Part shown: in pieces, positions 35,133 through 44,475 of the stretch
How positions within the stretch are numbered: position 1 is the stretch's first letter
Layout of the letters: each line of letters begins with the position of its first letter
NCBI GenBank assembly: GCA_900471815.1
Contig: UICE01000004.1
Span: forward strand, 462,131-526,130
DNA length: 64,000 bases
Source of the DNA: Hyphomicrobiales bacterium
GTDB lineage: Bacteria > Pseudomonadota > Alphaproteobacteria > Rhizobiales > Rhizobiaceae
Direction: 5' to 3'
Position numbers and translations under genes: made by a program
Notes under the pieces: model-generated
Database searches by the model: none
Told to the model about the DNA's origin: nothing
What the model saw: only the letters and a program-made list of their open reading frames with translations

Positions 35133-36779
35133 TCAGGCGGCGGGACGTCCAGCCGCGAAATCCCAGAAGCGGCCGGGAGCCGCCTCAATCAATGAGCGCG
35201 TATATTCATGCGACGGATTGCCAAGCACGTCGGCAGCATTGCCATGTTCGACAACCTCTCCGCGTTTCATCACCAGCACGTCATCACATATCTGTGCTGC
35301 GACGCGCAGATCGTGAGTTATGAAAATAATGGCGATGCCGGTATCCTTCTGAAGCTGTGCGAGAAGATCAAGAACCTGTGCCTGTATCGAAACATCCAGC
35401 GCGGAGACCGCTTCGTCCGCCACGAGAATGTCGGGCCTGAGGGCAACAGCCCTGGCAATGGCAATACGCTGGCGCTGCCCGCCCGAAAATTGATGCGGAT
35501 ATCGCTTTAAAGCATCCAGTGGCAGCGAGACAATCTTCAATAGACGTTTCGCCTCGGCCACGGCTTCTTCGTAAGGCACATCGTAGTTGAGCGGCCCTTC
35601 CGTCAGACTTTGCTCAATAGTCCAGCGCGGATTGAGCGACCGGAACGGATCCTGAAATACAACCTGCAGTTTTTTGCGAAACGGCTTCATTTCGCGTTTG
35701 CCAAGATGTGCAATGTCGCGTCCACCGACAAATATCTCGCCTTCTGTCGGCTCAATCAACCGCATGATCGAACGAGCGACAGTGGTTTTGCCGGAGCCGG
35801 ACTCGCCGACAATCCCGAGCGTGCGTCCGCGTGGAAGCTCGAAAGTTACGTTGCGTGACGCTTGAACACCCGGCTTGGTGATGAAAATACCGCGGCTTCG
35901 ATAAGTCATGCCGAGATCGCGCACCCGGATCACAGCTTCGCCGCCTTGCGATGCGCGCGCCAGTCGGGGAATGAGACTTGGCACCGAACCAAGCAGATCT
36001 TTTGTATATTGCTTTTGCGGTGAAGCCAGAACTTGCCGAATCGCGCCGTGTTCTACGATTTCGCCATTGTGCATAACGCAGACACGGTCGGCAATTTCGG
36101 CAACCACTCCCATGTCATGCGTGATGAACAGAACCGCCGTGCCATGTTTTGCCTGCATTTCGGCAATCAATGACAGAATTTGCTTTTGCGTTGTCACGTC
36201 GAGCGCAGTGGTCGGCTCATCTGCGATCAAAACCACGGGCTCAAGTATGAGCGCCATAGCAATCATGATGCGCTGACGCTGACCACCCGAGAGTTGGTGC
36301 GGAAAGCTTTGATAGATGCGCTCAACGTCAGGCAGGTGCACCTGCTCCATAATATTGATGACTTTGACGCGTTTCGCGTCGGCCGACAAATTGGTGTGAA
36401 TATCCAGAACTTCCATGATCTGCTCACCAACCCGCATAACCGGATTGAGCGCCGTCATTGGCTCTTGAAAAATCATCGAAATGCGTGTGGCGCGCATCTT
36501 CTTCATATCGGCGGGAGACAATTTCAGCAGGTCAATGCCATCCAGTCGAATTGCTCCCGTTTTTACCAGCAAAGCATTTTTGGGAAGAAGGCCCATCGCC
36601 GTCAGTGAGGTCACCGATTTGCCTGAGCCCGATTCGCCAACGAGACAAACTGTTTCGCCTTTACGGATATCAAGACTGACGCTGCGAAGAACCTGTGTGC
36701 CGCTGGGTAGCGCCACGACGAGATTCTCAATTTCGAGCACGACCGGTTCTGTCGTGAAATCACGATTGCGCAATTCCAT
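35133..36779 (-). CDS. Oligopeptide ABC transporter ATPase, fused DppD-DppF type
   Basis: 548-residue fusion of the two ATPases usual in peptide importers. Domain one: Walker A GESGSGKSV, signature LSGGQRQRIMIAMAL, Walker B VVLIADEPTTALD. Domain two: GESGSGKTT, FSGGQRQRIAIARAV, and ILVADEAVSALD, in which an A replaces the usual P. This DEA form is common in OppF-like proteins. Each ends in the OppD/F-type tail. One base separates it from the permease start. It should energise the DppB-DppC pore of this operon. Confidence 0.93.
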   Translation of the reverse strand: MELRNRDFTTEPVVLEIENLVVALPSGTQVLRSVSLDIRKGETVCLVGESGSGKSVTSLTAMGLLPKNALLVKTGAIRLDGIDLLKLSPADMKKMRATRISMIFQEPMTALNPVMRVGEQIMEVLDIHTNLSADAKRVKVINIMEQVHLPDVERIYQSFPHQLSGGQRQRIMIAMALILEPVVLIADEPTTALDVTTQKQILSLIAEMQAKHGTAVLFITHDMGVVAEIADRVCVMHNGEIVEHGAIRQVLASPQKQYTKDLLGSVPSLIPRLARASQGGEAVIRVRDLGMTYRSRGIFITKPGVQASRNVTFELPRGRTLGIVGESGSGKTTVARSIMRLIEPTEGEIFVGGRDIAHLGKREMKPFRKKLQVVFQDPFRSLNPRWTIEQSLTEGPLNYDVPYEEAVAEAKRLLKIVSLPLDALKRYPHQFSGGQRQRIAIARAVALRPDILVADEAVSALDVSIQAQVLDLLAQLQKDTGIAIIFITHDLRVAAQICDDVLVMKRGEVVEHGNAADVLGNPSHEYTRSLIEAAPGRFWDFAAGRPAA

Positions 36780-36780
36780 T

Positions 36781-37662
36781 TCAGCCCTCCCGCTTTTTCA
36801 GGCGCGGATCAAGCGTATCGCGCGCCGCATCGCCCAGAAGATTGATTGAAAGGACGCAGAGGGTCAGCAGAAGCCCTGGCCAGAGCACAATAGACGGTTT
36901 GATACGGAAAAACTGGCGGCCTTCGGCCATGATGTTCCCCCATGTCGGGATCTCGGTGCTGATGCCTGCCCCGAGAAACGATAGGATTGCTTCGGTCAGA
37001 ATTGCCGATGCGACGATGTAGGTGCCCTGCACGATAAGCGGAGCCATTGTATTAGGCAGAAGATGCTGGAAAAGAATTTTTGGCGTGCTCGAACCAAGGG
37101 CCAGCGCGGCTTCGACGTAGGACTCTTCGCGAGCACTCAGGATTACCGACCGCACCAGACGCACGACGCGAGGAATTTCCGGAATGGTAATTGCTACGAT
37201 CACCGAGCCAATGGATGGCCCGTTCAGTGCGACCAATGCGATGGCGATCAAAATGGAAGGCATTGCCATCAGCGCATCCATCATGCGCATGATAATCGCA
37301 TCGGCAGTGCGGAAAAAACCAGCGACCAAGCCGATGAGAATGCCCACGCCAATTGAAGCTCCGGCAGCGAGAAGGCCTATCAACAGGGAAATACGCCCAC
37401 CGAGAATCATGCGTGAGAAGAGATCACGACCGTAATTATCAGTGCCAAGCAGGTAGTCATCCGAAGGCGGCTTGAGCCGCATCAACGGGTTCATGGCCAA
37501 CGGATCATGCGGAGCGATCCACGGTGAGGCAAGGGTGAGAATGAGAATTGCGGCAAGGAGAGCGCCCGCAATCATCGGTCCGATACCAACGCGTGTAACG
37601 CGCGGCAGCGAGAACAGGCGCAGCAACCAATGCATGCCAGTCGATGTCGGTTCAGATGCCAT
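36781..37662 (-). CDS. Peptide ABC transporter permease, DppC type
   Basis: 293-residue permease with an N-terminal cytoplasmic stretch, then about six helices; the EAA loop is EAALALGSSTPKILFQHLLPN (about residues 181-201). The pre-core segment with HDPLAMNPLMRLKPPSDDYLLGTDNYGRDLFSR is typical of DppC/OppC. The ATG at 37662 overlaps the DppB stop (ATGA); the TTG one codon earlier is not used. Partner of the DppB-type protein. Confidence 0.92.
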   Translation of the reverse strand: MASEPTSTGMHWLLRLFSLPRVTRVGIGPMIAGALLAAILILTLASPWIAPHDPLAMNPLMRLKPPSDDYLLGTDNYGRDLFSRMILGGRISLLIGLLAAGASIGVGILIGLVAGFFRTADAIIMRMMDALMAMPSILIAIALVALNGPSIGSVIVAITIPEIPRVVRLVRSVILSAREESYVEAALALGSSTPKILFQHLLPNTMAPLIVQGTYIVASAILTEAILSFLGAGISTEIPTWGNIMAEGRQFFRIKPSIVLWPGLLLTLCVLSINLLGDAARDTLDPRLKKREG

Positions 37663-38603
37663 CAATAGCGTATCCTTGGATCAAACAATGTGTAGGAAAG
37701 ATCGATCAACAGATTGACGAAGACGTAGAGCGCGCTCGTCAAAAGGATCATGGCCTGAATGACCGGATAGTCGCGCGCCAGAACCGCATCAACCGTCAGA
37801 CGTCCGATACCGGGAATATTGAAAATGCTTTCCGTGACCACGACGCCCGAAATGAGTAGCGCGAACCCGGTGCCAATAATGGTGACGACCGGCACAGCTG
37901 CATTCTTCAAAGCATGTACGAACAGGAGACGACGATCACTGACGCCTTTTGCCCGTGCGGTGCGAATGTAATCCTCGCCCAAAACATCCAACATGGCCGC
38001 GCGGGTCATGCGGGCGATGAGCGCGATATAGATCGAAGCCAGTGTCAGTGCGGGCAATATGGCTCGCTCCATGAAGCTGCCAAAGCCCGACGAAATTGGT
38101 TTGAAACCCTGAACCGGAAGCCAACCCAGATTGACCGAAAAAATGAGCAGCAACACATAACCAACCAGAAAAACTGGAACGGAAAAGCCCAAAACAGAAA
38201 AACTCATGACGAGATAATCAATCCACGAACGATGCCGCCAGGCTGCGATCACACCCATCGGAATTGCCGCGAGAACAGCAATAATAATGGTGAGAACCGC
38301 TATGGAAATCGTCGGGCCGATACGTTGCGAAACCAGATCGAGCACCGGAACGCCTGATATCAGCGAAACGCCAAGATCTCCCTGCATTATATTGCCCATC
38401 CAGACGAAATATTGCGTCAAGATGGGTTTGTTGAGCCCCATGGCCTCCCGAATGCGTTCGAGTTGTTCGCTTGTGGCGGCATCGCCTGCCAGAATTGCCG
38501 CCGGATCACCCGGCGTAAGTCGCAGGAGGAGGAAGACAAAAATCGATACCAGCAGCAACACCGGTACAAGAGCAAAAATACGTTTTAAAAGGTAGATAGC
38601 CAT
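37662..38603 (-). CDS. Peptide ABC transporter permease, DppB type
   Basis: 313-residue permease. The N-terminal helix and FVFLLLRLTPGDPAAILAGD (about 23-42) are characteristic of DppB/OppB; the EAA-like loop reads RTARAKGVSDRRLLFVHALKNA (about 200-221). It forms the import pore with DppC. It lies 90 bp downstream of the binding-protein gene, and two hairpins fill that gap. Confidence 0.92.
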   Translation of the reverse strand: MAIYLLKRIFALVPVLLLVSIFVFLLLRLTPGDPAAILAGDAATSEQLERIREAMGLNKPILTQYFVWMGNIMQGDLGVSLISGVPVLDLVSQRIGPTISIAVLTIIIAVLAAIPMGVIAAWRHRSWIDYLVMSFSVLGFSVPVFLVGYVLLLIFSVNLGWLPVQGFKPISSGFGSFMERAILPALTLASIYIALIARMTRAAMLDVLGEDYIRTARAKGVSDRRLLFVHALKNAAVPVVTIIGTGFALLISGVVVTESIFNIPGIGRLTVDAVLARDYPVIQAMILLTSALYVFVNLLIDLSYTLFDPRIRY

Positions 38604-38621
38604 ATGCGCGTCCCGCGAGAG

Positions 38622-38680
38622 ACGGAACCGATACCGAACCGGTTCCGTATTGAATTGGGAGCCATCACGTCAAACGTGAT
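38622..38680 (-). other. Two intercistronic hairpins between binding protein and permease genes
   Basis: ACGGAACCG / CGGTTCCGT (38622-38630, 38640-38648; 9-bp stem) and ATCACGT / ACGTGAT (38664-38670, 38674-38680; 7-bp stem, 3-base loop). No U-tract follows. Hairpins in this place commonly protect the abundant binding-protein message from 3' decay or lower permease expression. Confidence 0.55.
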
Positions 38681-38693
38681 AGCGGCGGGCAGA

Positions 38694-40301
38694 TTATTCT
38701 TCGGTCTTTTTTACGTTCCAGAACACCGGGACGGGAGAGCCGAGCATATCGACGACGTTGGAACGGCGGCCCTGTGGCGGATTATATTCGCCAAGCGGAA
38801 TATAGAGGACGTTCTCAAGCGTATGGGCCTGGATTTTCTCAATAACGGCTTTCTGCTCTTCCGGTGTTTTCCCGGCAATATATTCCTTCTTAAGCGCTTC
38901 GATCTTGTCATCCTTCGGCCAACCGAACCAGCCCTGATCGCCGCGACCATTGAGCATGACGGAGTTTAGCGGTGTGGCAATTTCCGGAATCTGCCAGTTT
39001 GTGAAGAAGATATTCCAGCCACCCTTTGACGGCTCATCCTTTGAGGCCCGACGACCGACAAGCGTCTGCCAGTCCATTGGCTGCATGTCCACAGTAAATC
39101 CAGCTGCACGCAACTGCTGTGCTGCCACAACCGGTTGAGGAGAGAGACTGGAAACGTCTGTTGGCTGCATCAGTACAACCGGCTTTCCATCATAACCGGC
39201 TTTTTTGAGCAGTGCTTTTGCTTCTTCAATATTGCCTTTCCCGACAATGCTGTCAGCGCCGACATTCGTGGCATTAGGCGTGCCGCAGCCGAAAATAGCA
39301 CCGCAAACCCTGTAATATTTGGGATCGGCCATAAGTGCGGCAAGCACTGGTTCCTGCGACATGGCAAGAAAAGCTGCACGGCGAATGTCCGGATTGTCAA
39401 AAGGTGGATGCTTGAAGTTGAGGCGCCCCATGGTCTGATAGCCGAGCGGGTCACGCTGTTCGAGAACCACCGTGTCATCGCCTTCAAACAGCGACACCAG
39501 ATCGACCGGCACCTGCTCCATGTAGTCGACTTCACCGCTTGCAAGAGCGTTAACCGCCGTCTGCGCATCGGTCATCGTGACCCAGCGAACCTTGTCTACA
39601 TTTACGACTTTACCGCCTGCCATCCAATTGGCTGGTTCCTTGCGCGGTATATACTCTTCGTTTTTAACATAGCTTACGCCAACGCCGGGCTGGAACTCTG
39701 CCGGCACAAACTTGAATGGGCCGGAACCAATATGCTCTGTAATGGCGGTATCGGCAGGCGTTGCGGCGATGCGCGCGGGCATGATGAATGGAGGCAGGGC
39801 GGCCTGTTTGGAAAGCGTGTCAAGGAAGGGGGCAAATGGCTCCTTGAGTGTCCAGACCAGCGTTTTATCATCGGTCGCCTTCAGGGATTCCGTAATATCC
39901 ATGATAAGCTGACCGCCAGCATCGCGCTTGGCCCAACGCTCGAGCGAGGCCACTGCGTCAGCGGCTGTTACCGGCGCACCATCGTGGAATTTAAGACCAT
40001 CGCGCAGTGTGAATGTATAGATCTTACGATCGTCCGAAACGGTCCATTCTGCCATCTGAGGCTGTGGCTTGAAGTTTTCATCGACCGCGATCAGCACGTC
40101 GTAAATCATGTAAGCATGATCGCGGGTGATATGTGCTGTGGTGATGATCGGATCAAGGATGCGCAGGTCTGAATGCATGACTGCGGTAAGCGTTGTTTCC
40201 GCCCATGCAGCGCTTGTACCAAGCGCGATCAGTGAGGCTGCAATTCCATATTTTAGTTTACGAAGGGTCGGGCTAGGTTGGTGAAAACTGATAAACTTCA
40301 T
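38694..40301 (-). CDS. Peptide ABC transporter substrate-binding protein (family 5)
   Basis: 535-residue periplasmic binding protein of the DppA/OppA family. A signal peptide of about 34 residues ends at SAAWA. Family pattern: ILDPIITTAHITRDHAYMIYDVL (about 52-74), then YTFTLRDGLKFHDGAPVTAADAV, and a late LNGRGDQGWFGWPKDDKI. It binds peptides or similar amides for the DppBC-DF importer. The unusually long N-terminal region before the hydrophobic core (MKFISFHQPSPTLRKLKYG) may be part of an extended signal. It follows the M81 gene by 34 bp. Confidence 0.92.
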   Translation of the reverse strand: MKFISFHQPSPTLRKLKYGIAASLIALGTSAAWAETTLTAVMHSDLRILDPIITTAHITRDHAYMIYDVLIAVDENFKPQPQMAEWTVSDDRKIYTFTLRDGLKFHDGAPVTAADAVASLERWAKRDAGGQLIMDITESLKATDDKTLVWTLKEPFAPFLDTLSKQAALPPFIMPARIAATPADTAITEHIGSGPFKFVPAEFQPGVGVSYVKNEEYIPRKEPANWMAGGKVVNVDKVRWVTMTDAQTAVNALASGEVDYMEQVPVDLVSLFEGDDTVVLEQRDPLGYQTMGRLNFKHPPFDNPDIRRAAFLAMSQEPVLAALMADPKYYRVCGAIFGCGTPNATNVGADSIVGKGNIEEAKALLKKAGYDGKPVVLMQPTDVSSLSPQPVVAAQQLRAAGFTVDMQPMDWQTLVGRRASKDEPSKGGWNIFFTNWQIPEIATPLNSVMLNGRGDQGWFGWPKDDKIEALKKEYIAGKTPEEQKAVIEKIQAHTLENVLYIPLGEYNPPQGRRSNVVDMLGSPVPVFWNVKKTEE

Positions 40302-40335
40302 CTACTTAGTTCCTCTGGAGGTTGTTCTTATTGTT

Positions 40336-41835
40336 CTAGTTGAATTCCTGTCCGAGCGGCTCAAGCCTTATGCCCGCCCGCAAGCGCTTCCACGGCAATT
40401 GCGCCGGGCTGAGCGGCATCGCACCGGGGGCAATGCAGACAAGAAGCTTTTCCGCGATTGGTGCGAAGTCGGCTCGAAAATGGACGGAGCTTTTATTAAC
40501 GAGGATGGCTTCCTGTTCAGGTTGAATCCCAACCATGCGATAAAGTTCACGATCTGCCATTTGGGCAAGATTGGTCGTAACAACGATACGCGTCCCGCCG
40601 AGTCGAAGGCAGGCAGATGGCCCCATATCCAACCATGTGCCACCATAATAGGGACCTGTTGCATGGACCTTGCCGTCAGAGAGTTTCTCGACGGTGAACC
40701 GGGCTTTGAACGGCTCGTCGTTATCGATCCCTGATTTGCCGCCAAGCGAAATCTCGATCTCAGCCTCCTCGCCTACTTGATGCGCAAGCCTTGCGGCTTC
40801 CGGATCGTGGATACATCCAATGGCTGCACGTTCGGCGCCACTGGCAATAAGTGCACGAAGCATCCCGGTCGTATCCGAACTGCCACCCGCTCCGGGATTG
40901 TCTTGAGTATCCGCAATGACGACCGGGCGAACGGCGCTCCGAGCCAGCTCAATCGCCTTTTCAATCCCCTCCTTTGGCTGATAGGCTGTGCCGACAAAAG
41001 AGGATTCAGCCGCCGAAAGAGCCGTCATGATATTATCGGCGCACGCATCTACCGCCTGCTTATCCCAACCATAGGCGAAGACCGAAGGCCCGCATTCGGC
41101 AAAATCAGCGGCGGGGAAGCCCATGAAGAGCGAGGCCGTCAGCACATTCTCTGGCAGATCGACCGTCATGCCATATAGGCCTTTTGCGGGCTCTTCCTGC
41201 GTGCACTGCCATGCAATCGGGATCAGATAATCGCCCTGTCGCATCGCCTTCTGCCAGCCATCAGGCCTGTCCATCAATGCCTGCAAAGCCTGTGCCGACC
41301 GATAACCGGTTTCGGCCATATCGACGTGCGGGTAAGTACGAAAACCGACCATGACATCCGAAAGGTCGAACATACGCCGCGTAATATTTCCATGCAGGTC
41401 TAATGCGACGGCAATCGGTTCCGATGGGCGGATGGAACGAACCCGTTCAAGAAGCTCGCCTTCGCCGTCATCCACGTGCTCAGCAACCATTGCGCCATGC
41501 AGATCGATAAAAATGCCATCCAGAGGCCCGCAATTGCGCAGCCCTTCGACAATCTCGGAAACGATTGTTTCATAGGCGTCTTTGGTCACCGGCGCGGAGG
41601 GGATTGCCCCTGCCCACAGGATTGGCACGATTTCCCAGCCAGCCTGTTGCGCAAAGTTCAATGCCCCGACAATACCGAGGTTAACATTCTGCGCATTCTC
41701 GAAAATCGCGTTTCCACGGGAGATGGGGATGTATCCGCCACCCTGAACAAATGCTGCCATGGTTGCCGGCGCCGCGGCAAACGTATTTGTTTCATGCAAA
41801 AAGCCAGCGACAGCCACGCGTTTTGACACGAGCAT
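40336..41835 (-). CDS. M81-family protein (MlrC-like metallopeptidase)
   Basis: 499-residue member of the MlrC/DUF1485 group. Readable motifs: VAVAGFLHETNTFA at the start, IFIDLHGAMVAEHVDDGEGELL (about 126-147) and VALDLHGNITRRMFDL (about 161-176), whose Asp/His residues probably bind zinc, and QDNPGAGGSSDTT in the C-terminal half. MlrC opens the last peptide step in microcystin breakdown in Sphingomonas; most homologues have unknown substrates. Start: ATG 41835 has GGGAG only one base before it; the GTG at 41829 would have seven and may be the real start. First gene of the operon, divergent from an IclR regulator. Confidence 0.88.
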   Translation of the reverse strand: MLVSKRVAVAGFLHETNTFAAAPATMAAFVQGGGYIPISRGNAIFENAQNVNLGIVGALNFAQQAGWEIVPILWAGAIPSAPVTKDAYETIVSEIVEGLRNCGPLDGIFIDLHGAMVAEHVDDGEGELLERVRSIRPSEPIAVALDLHGNITRRMFDLSDVMVGFRTYPHVDMAETGYRSAQALQALMDRPDGWQKAMRQGDYLIPIAWQCTQEEPAKGLYGMTVDLPENVLTASLFMGFPAADFAECGPSVFAYGWDKQAVDACADNIMTALSAAESSFVGTAYQPKEGIEKAIELARSAVRPVVIADTQDNPGAGGSSDTTGMLRALIASGAERAAIGCIHDPEAARLAHQVGEEAEIEISLGGKSGIDNDEPFKARFTVEKLSDGKVHATGPYYGGTWLDMGPSACLRLGGTRIVVTTNLAQMADRELYRMVGIQPEQEAILVNKSSVHFRADFAPIAEKLLVCIAPGAMPLSPAQLPWKRLRAGIRLEPLGQEFN

Positions 41836-41871
41836 ACTCCCATTTTTGATTTGCCCCCTCGGGCTGATGTG

Positions 41872-41890
41872 TGTATCTCTCAGCGATACA
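41872..41890. promoter_or_regulatory. Candidate IclR operator between divergent genes
   Basis: TGTATC-N7-GATACA (41872-41877, 41885-41890), a perfect 6-bp inverted repeat, lies near the middle of the 127-bp gap between the M81 operon and the IclR gene. Size and spacing are suitable for IclR-type repressors; the binding protein is inferred only from position. Confidence 0.45.
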
Positions 41891-41962
41891 TCTATATTGT
41901 TTTTTATGATAGGAACCAATTTTGATGCTTGTCAATCCTCCAATGTCGATTAGAGATTTTTC

Positions 41963-42814
41963 ATGACCACATTTCGAGATCTTCGCGGCATATCCAGTTT
42001 CGACCCTGATGAAGGAGAAGCTTACAAGGACGATCCGTTGTTTATGCGTTCGGTCGCAAGAACGGTCGCTGTCATGTCAGCATTTCAGAGCGCGCGTCAT
42101 CCGTTATCGCTCAGTCAGGTTGCGACAGCTGCTGGTGTGGATCGCAGCGCTGCGCAACGAATCGTTCACTCACTCTTGAAGCTGGGTATGCTCACCCGCG
42201 ACCCTGAGGATCGCGGCTACCTGCCCGGTCTGCGTGTGCTCGACATGACGCACGATTTGTTGCGACTTAACCCAATGCTCCAGCGCGCAAATCCCGTCAT
42301 GTTGGAGCTACGCCGCCGTGTCCGTGAGCGTGTCGATCTTTCGCTCTTTGACGATGTGCGCGTCGTCTATGCTTTGCGCATGCCCTCAAAGCATGAAATC
42401 TTCAGCGCGACCATTGTTGGACATGCGGTTCCGACTTACTGCACGGCGGGCGGCATTGCCATCCTATCGCTCCTCCCTGACGAGAAGGTCGCCGACATTG
42501 TGAAACGCTCGGATTTGACACCTTTTACCAGTCACACCATCCGCACTCTTGATGAAGTTATGGTGCATGTCCACGCCACGCGTGAGCGGGGGCATTCCGT
42601 ATTATGCAGGCAGTTGTTAAATCATGAAGTGGCAATCGGCGCTCCGATACGAGATTCGAGCGGTGCTCCTATTGGCGCAATCCACGTCGCGGGAAGTCTG
42701 CAAGAGTGGACGGCCGAAGGCTTCAGTGACAGCTTTGGTCCGCTGGTGCAAAACGCAGCTCAAACAGTTTCGGAAAAAGCTCCCATCGGGATCCGAAAAG
42801 GGATTCAAGAATAG
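41963..42814 (+). CDS. IclR-family transcriptional regulator
   Basis: 283-residue regulator. A winged helix-turn-helix (about residues 35-85, with LSLSQVATAAGVDRSAAQRI) is followed by the IclR effector domain with the segments TVGHAVPTYCTAGGIAILS-like (residues about 152-170) and ERGHSVLCRQLLNHEVAIGAPI. Divergent from the M81/Dpp/M20/acylase operon, which it probably controls. Its C-terminus is followed by 216 bp without a gene. Confidence 0.9.
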   Translation: MTTFRDLRGISSFDPDEGEAYKDDPLFMRSVARTVAVMSAFQSARHPLSLSQVATAAGVDRSAAQRIVHSLLKLGMLTRDPEDRGYLPGLRVLDMTHDLLRLNPMLQRANPVMLELRRRVRERVDLSLFDDVRVVYALRMPSKHEIFSATIVGHAVPTYCTAGGIAILSLLPDEKVADIVKRSDLTPFTSHTIRTLDEVMVHVHATRERGHSVLCRQLLNHEVAIGAPIRDSSGAPIGAIHVAGSLQEWTAEGFSDSFGPLVQNAAQTVSEKAPIGIRKGIQE

Positions 42815-43030
42815 GTCAATGCCCAATAGTCGGCGGCTCTGCTGCGTCTGCTGGCTAAAGCAACCACTTCCAAAACCGTCCATCAAACAGGATCATCATG
42901 AGGAAAACAGCCGGGTTGGTACTTTTCAACGGGTTCCTCAGCAAACGCAATAGTCGGGGCCTGACCACGTTTGCCCGGAGCGATGAGCGAAGGGAATAAG
43001 TTCTAAACGGAGTGGCCGCAGGCATATCTT
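42815..43030. other. Gap between convergent IclR and hutF genes
   Basis: Nothing clearly functional is visible. A 33-codon frame (ATG 42898) has no recognisable content. The phrase CAATAGTCGG occurs twice (about 42824 and 42946), about 122 bases apart, which may be chance or the trace of an old duplication. No clear terminator for either convergent gene. Confidence 0.4.
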
Positions 43031-44383
43031 TTACTGATTTGCAGAAATGAGTTCTTTCATGACTTTGCCGAACTTGTGTTCGATCTGATCGCGAAGCCGG
43101 TGGCGGCCGTGATCAACCTGCTTGATGCCCGTTACCCAAGTCGAATCTACTTTGGCACCATTGGCAAAAATCCATGAGTCCAACGCAACGTCACCGGAAA
43201 ACAGATCCGGCGTCTGGAGCTGGATGCTGATGAAATCCGCGGGTTTGCCAATGGCAAGGCCTGTCTCGACGCCGAGGGCAGTTCCGCCGCCGCTGACAGC
43301 GTGGTCGAACAGCGCCCTGCCTGTCGATCCGCCCGCTGGTGCGAGCACGTTGCGCGAGCGATGCGCCAGACGCTGCGAATATTCTAGCTGACGCAGCTCG
43401 TCGCCAATTCCTATCAGAACATTTGAGTCCGAACCGATGCCGAAGCCACCGCCCGCTTGCGTGAATAATTGTGCTGAAAATGTTCCATCGCCCAGATTGG
43501 CTTCCGTGATTGGGCAGAGACCGGCAATCGCACCGCTGCGAGCCATGGACTGCGTCTCGTCATCTGTCATATGTGTCGCGTGTATAAGACACCAGCTTTT
43601 GTCCAGATCAGCATTTTGGAGCAGCCATTCGACGGGACGCGCACCCGACCAAGCGATGCAATCGTCAACTTCCTTTACCTGCTCGGCGACATGGATATGT
43701 TTCGGATTTTTTCCGGCGATGGCCGTCACGGCTTCCAGTTCATCCGGCGTCACTGCTCGCAGACTATGGGGCGCTACGCCGACTTTCGCATCGGGCAAGT
43801 CCTTGACTGCCTGCTGGCATCCGGCATGAAGCTTTTCATAAGCGTCCAGCGTGTTGATGAACCGGCGCTGTCCCTCTGAGGGGGCAGCGCCGCCGAACGT
43901 GGAATGCGCATAGAAAACAGGCAGTAGGGTAAGTCCTATCCCCGTCACGTTTGCAGCTGCTGCAATCCGCTCACCCATCTCGGCAATATTTGCATATTGC
44001 CGCCCGTCAATATCGTGGTGGAGGTAATGGAACTCGCCGACACGTGTAAAACCCGCCTCCAGCATTTCCATATATAGCTGCGCTGCGACTGCTTCCATCT
44101 GCTCGGGTGTCATTGTCAGAGCAAAGCGATACATGACATTGCGCCAGCTCCAAAAACTATCGGCACCAGGACCGCGGCTTTCTGCAAGTCCTGCCATGCC
44201 GCGTTGAAATGCGTGGCTGTGAAGATTTGGCATGCCGGGGAGAATGATCGAATGGCGCTCATCGTCGGGAAGCGGAGCGCTGTCCGGCTGCATAGCGGTA
44301 ATGCCAGTGCTGGCAAAACTTATGCGGACGTTCTGTTGCCAGCCGGAAGTCGTCAATGCTGCCTGTGCAAATATATGCGTCAA
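43031..44383 (-). CDS. hutF: Formimidoylglutamate deiminase
   Basis: 450-residue amidohydrolase that converts N-formimino-glutamate to N-formylglutamate and ammonia, the step that distinguishes the five-step histidine route. Metal-binding HSHAFQRGMAG (about residues 55-65), then the HVAEQ and HATHMTD segments and GIGSDSNV match HutF. The start is TTG at 44383: GGGAGG (44392-44397) lies eight bases upstream and the length fits the family. The longer frame to 44431 starts also with TTG and crosses the promoter. Divergent from hutI across a short region with a HutC-like site. Confidence 0.93.
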   Translation of the reverse strand: MTHIFAQAALTTSGWQQNVRISFASTGITAMQPDSAPLPDDERHSIILPGMPNLHSHAFQRGMAGLAESRGPGADSFWSWRNVMYRFALTMTPEQMEAVAAQLYMEMLEAGFTRVGEFHYLHHDIDGRQYANIAEMGERIAAAANVTGIGLTLLPVFYAHSTFGGAAPSEGQRRFINTLDAYEKLHAGCQQAVKDLPDAKVGVAPHSLRAVTPDELEAVTAIAGKNPKHIHVAEQVKEVDDCIAWSGARPVEWLLQNADLDKSWCLIHATHMTDDETQSMARSGAIAGLCPITEANLGDGTFSAQLFTQAGGGFGIGSDSNVLIGIGDELRQLEYSQRLAHRSRNVLAPAGGSTGRALFDHAVSGGGTALGVETGLAIGKPADFISIQLQTPDLFSGDVALDSWIFANGAKVDSTWVTGIKQVDHGRHRLRDQIEHKFGKVMKELISANQ

Positions 44384-44421
44384 TGGTGAATCCTCCCGAA
44401 GCGACAGAAAAACCGTTTGCG

Positions 44422-44450
44422 TTGATCTCAATTATGTCTATACATATTAG
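44422..44450 (+). promoter_or_regulatory. hutI promoter with HutC-like operator in its spacer
   Basis: TTGATC (44422-44427) and TATTAG (44445-44450) are 17 bases apart. Inside the spacer lies TATGTCTATACATA (44433-44446), a 14-bp imperfect palindrome of the ATGTnTATACAT kind, like HutC sites described for Pseudomonas and Brucella. A repressor there would block hutIHGUDC and also hutF on the other strand. Confidence 0.6.
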
Positions 44451-44475
44451 CAGGAGATGAAAAGGCGTAAAGCTC

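Noticed and set aside
39135-40172. 345-codon plus-strand frame opposite the family-5 binding protein
   Set aside because: Antisense shadow of a gene with clear homology; Cys/His/Arg-rich composition is not protein-like.
30410-42814. Calling the operon a microcystin degradation (mlr) cluster
   Set aside because: Only the M81 protein resembles MlrC; no MlrA-like or MlrB-like gene is present, and M81 proteins are widespread with other roles.
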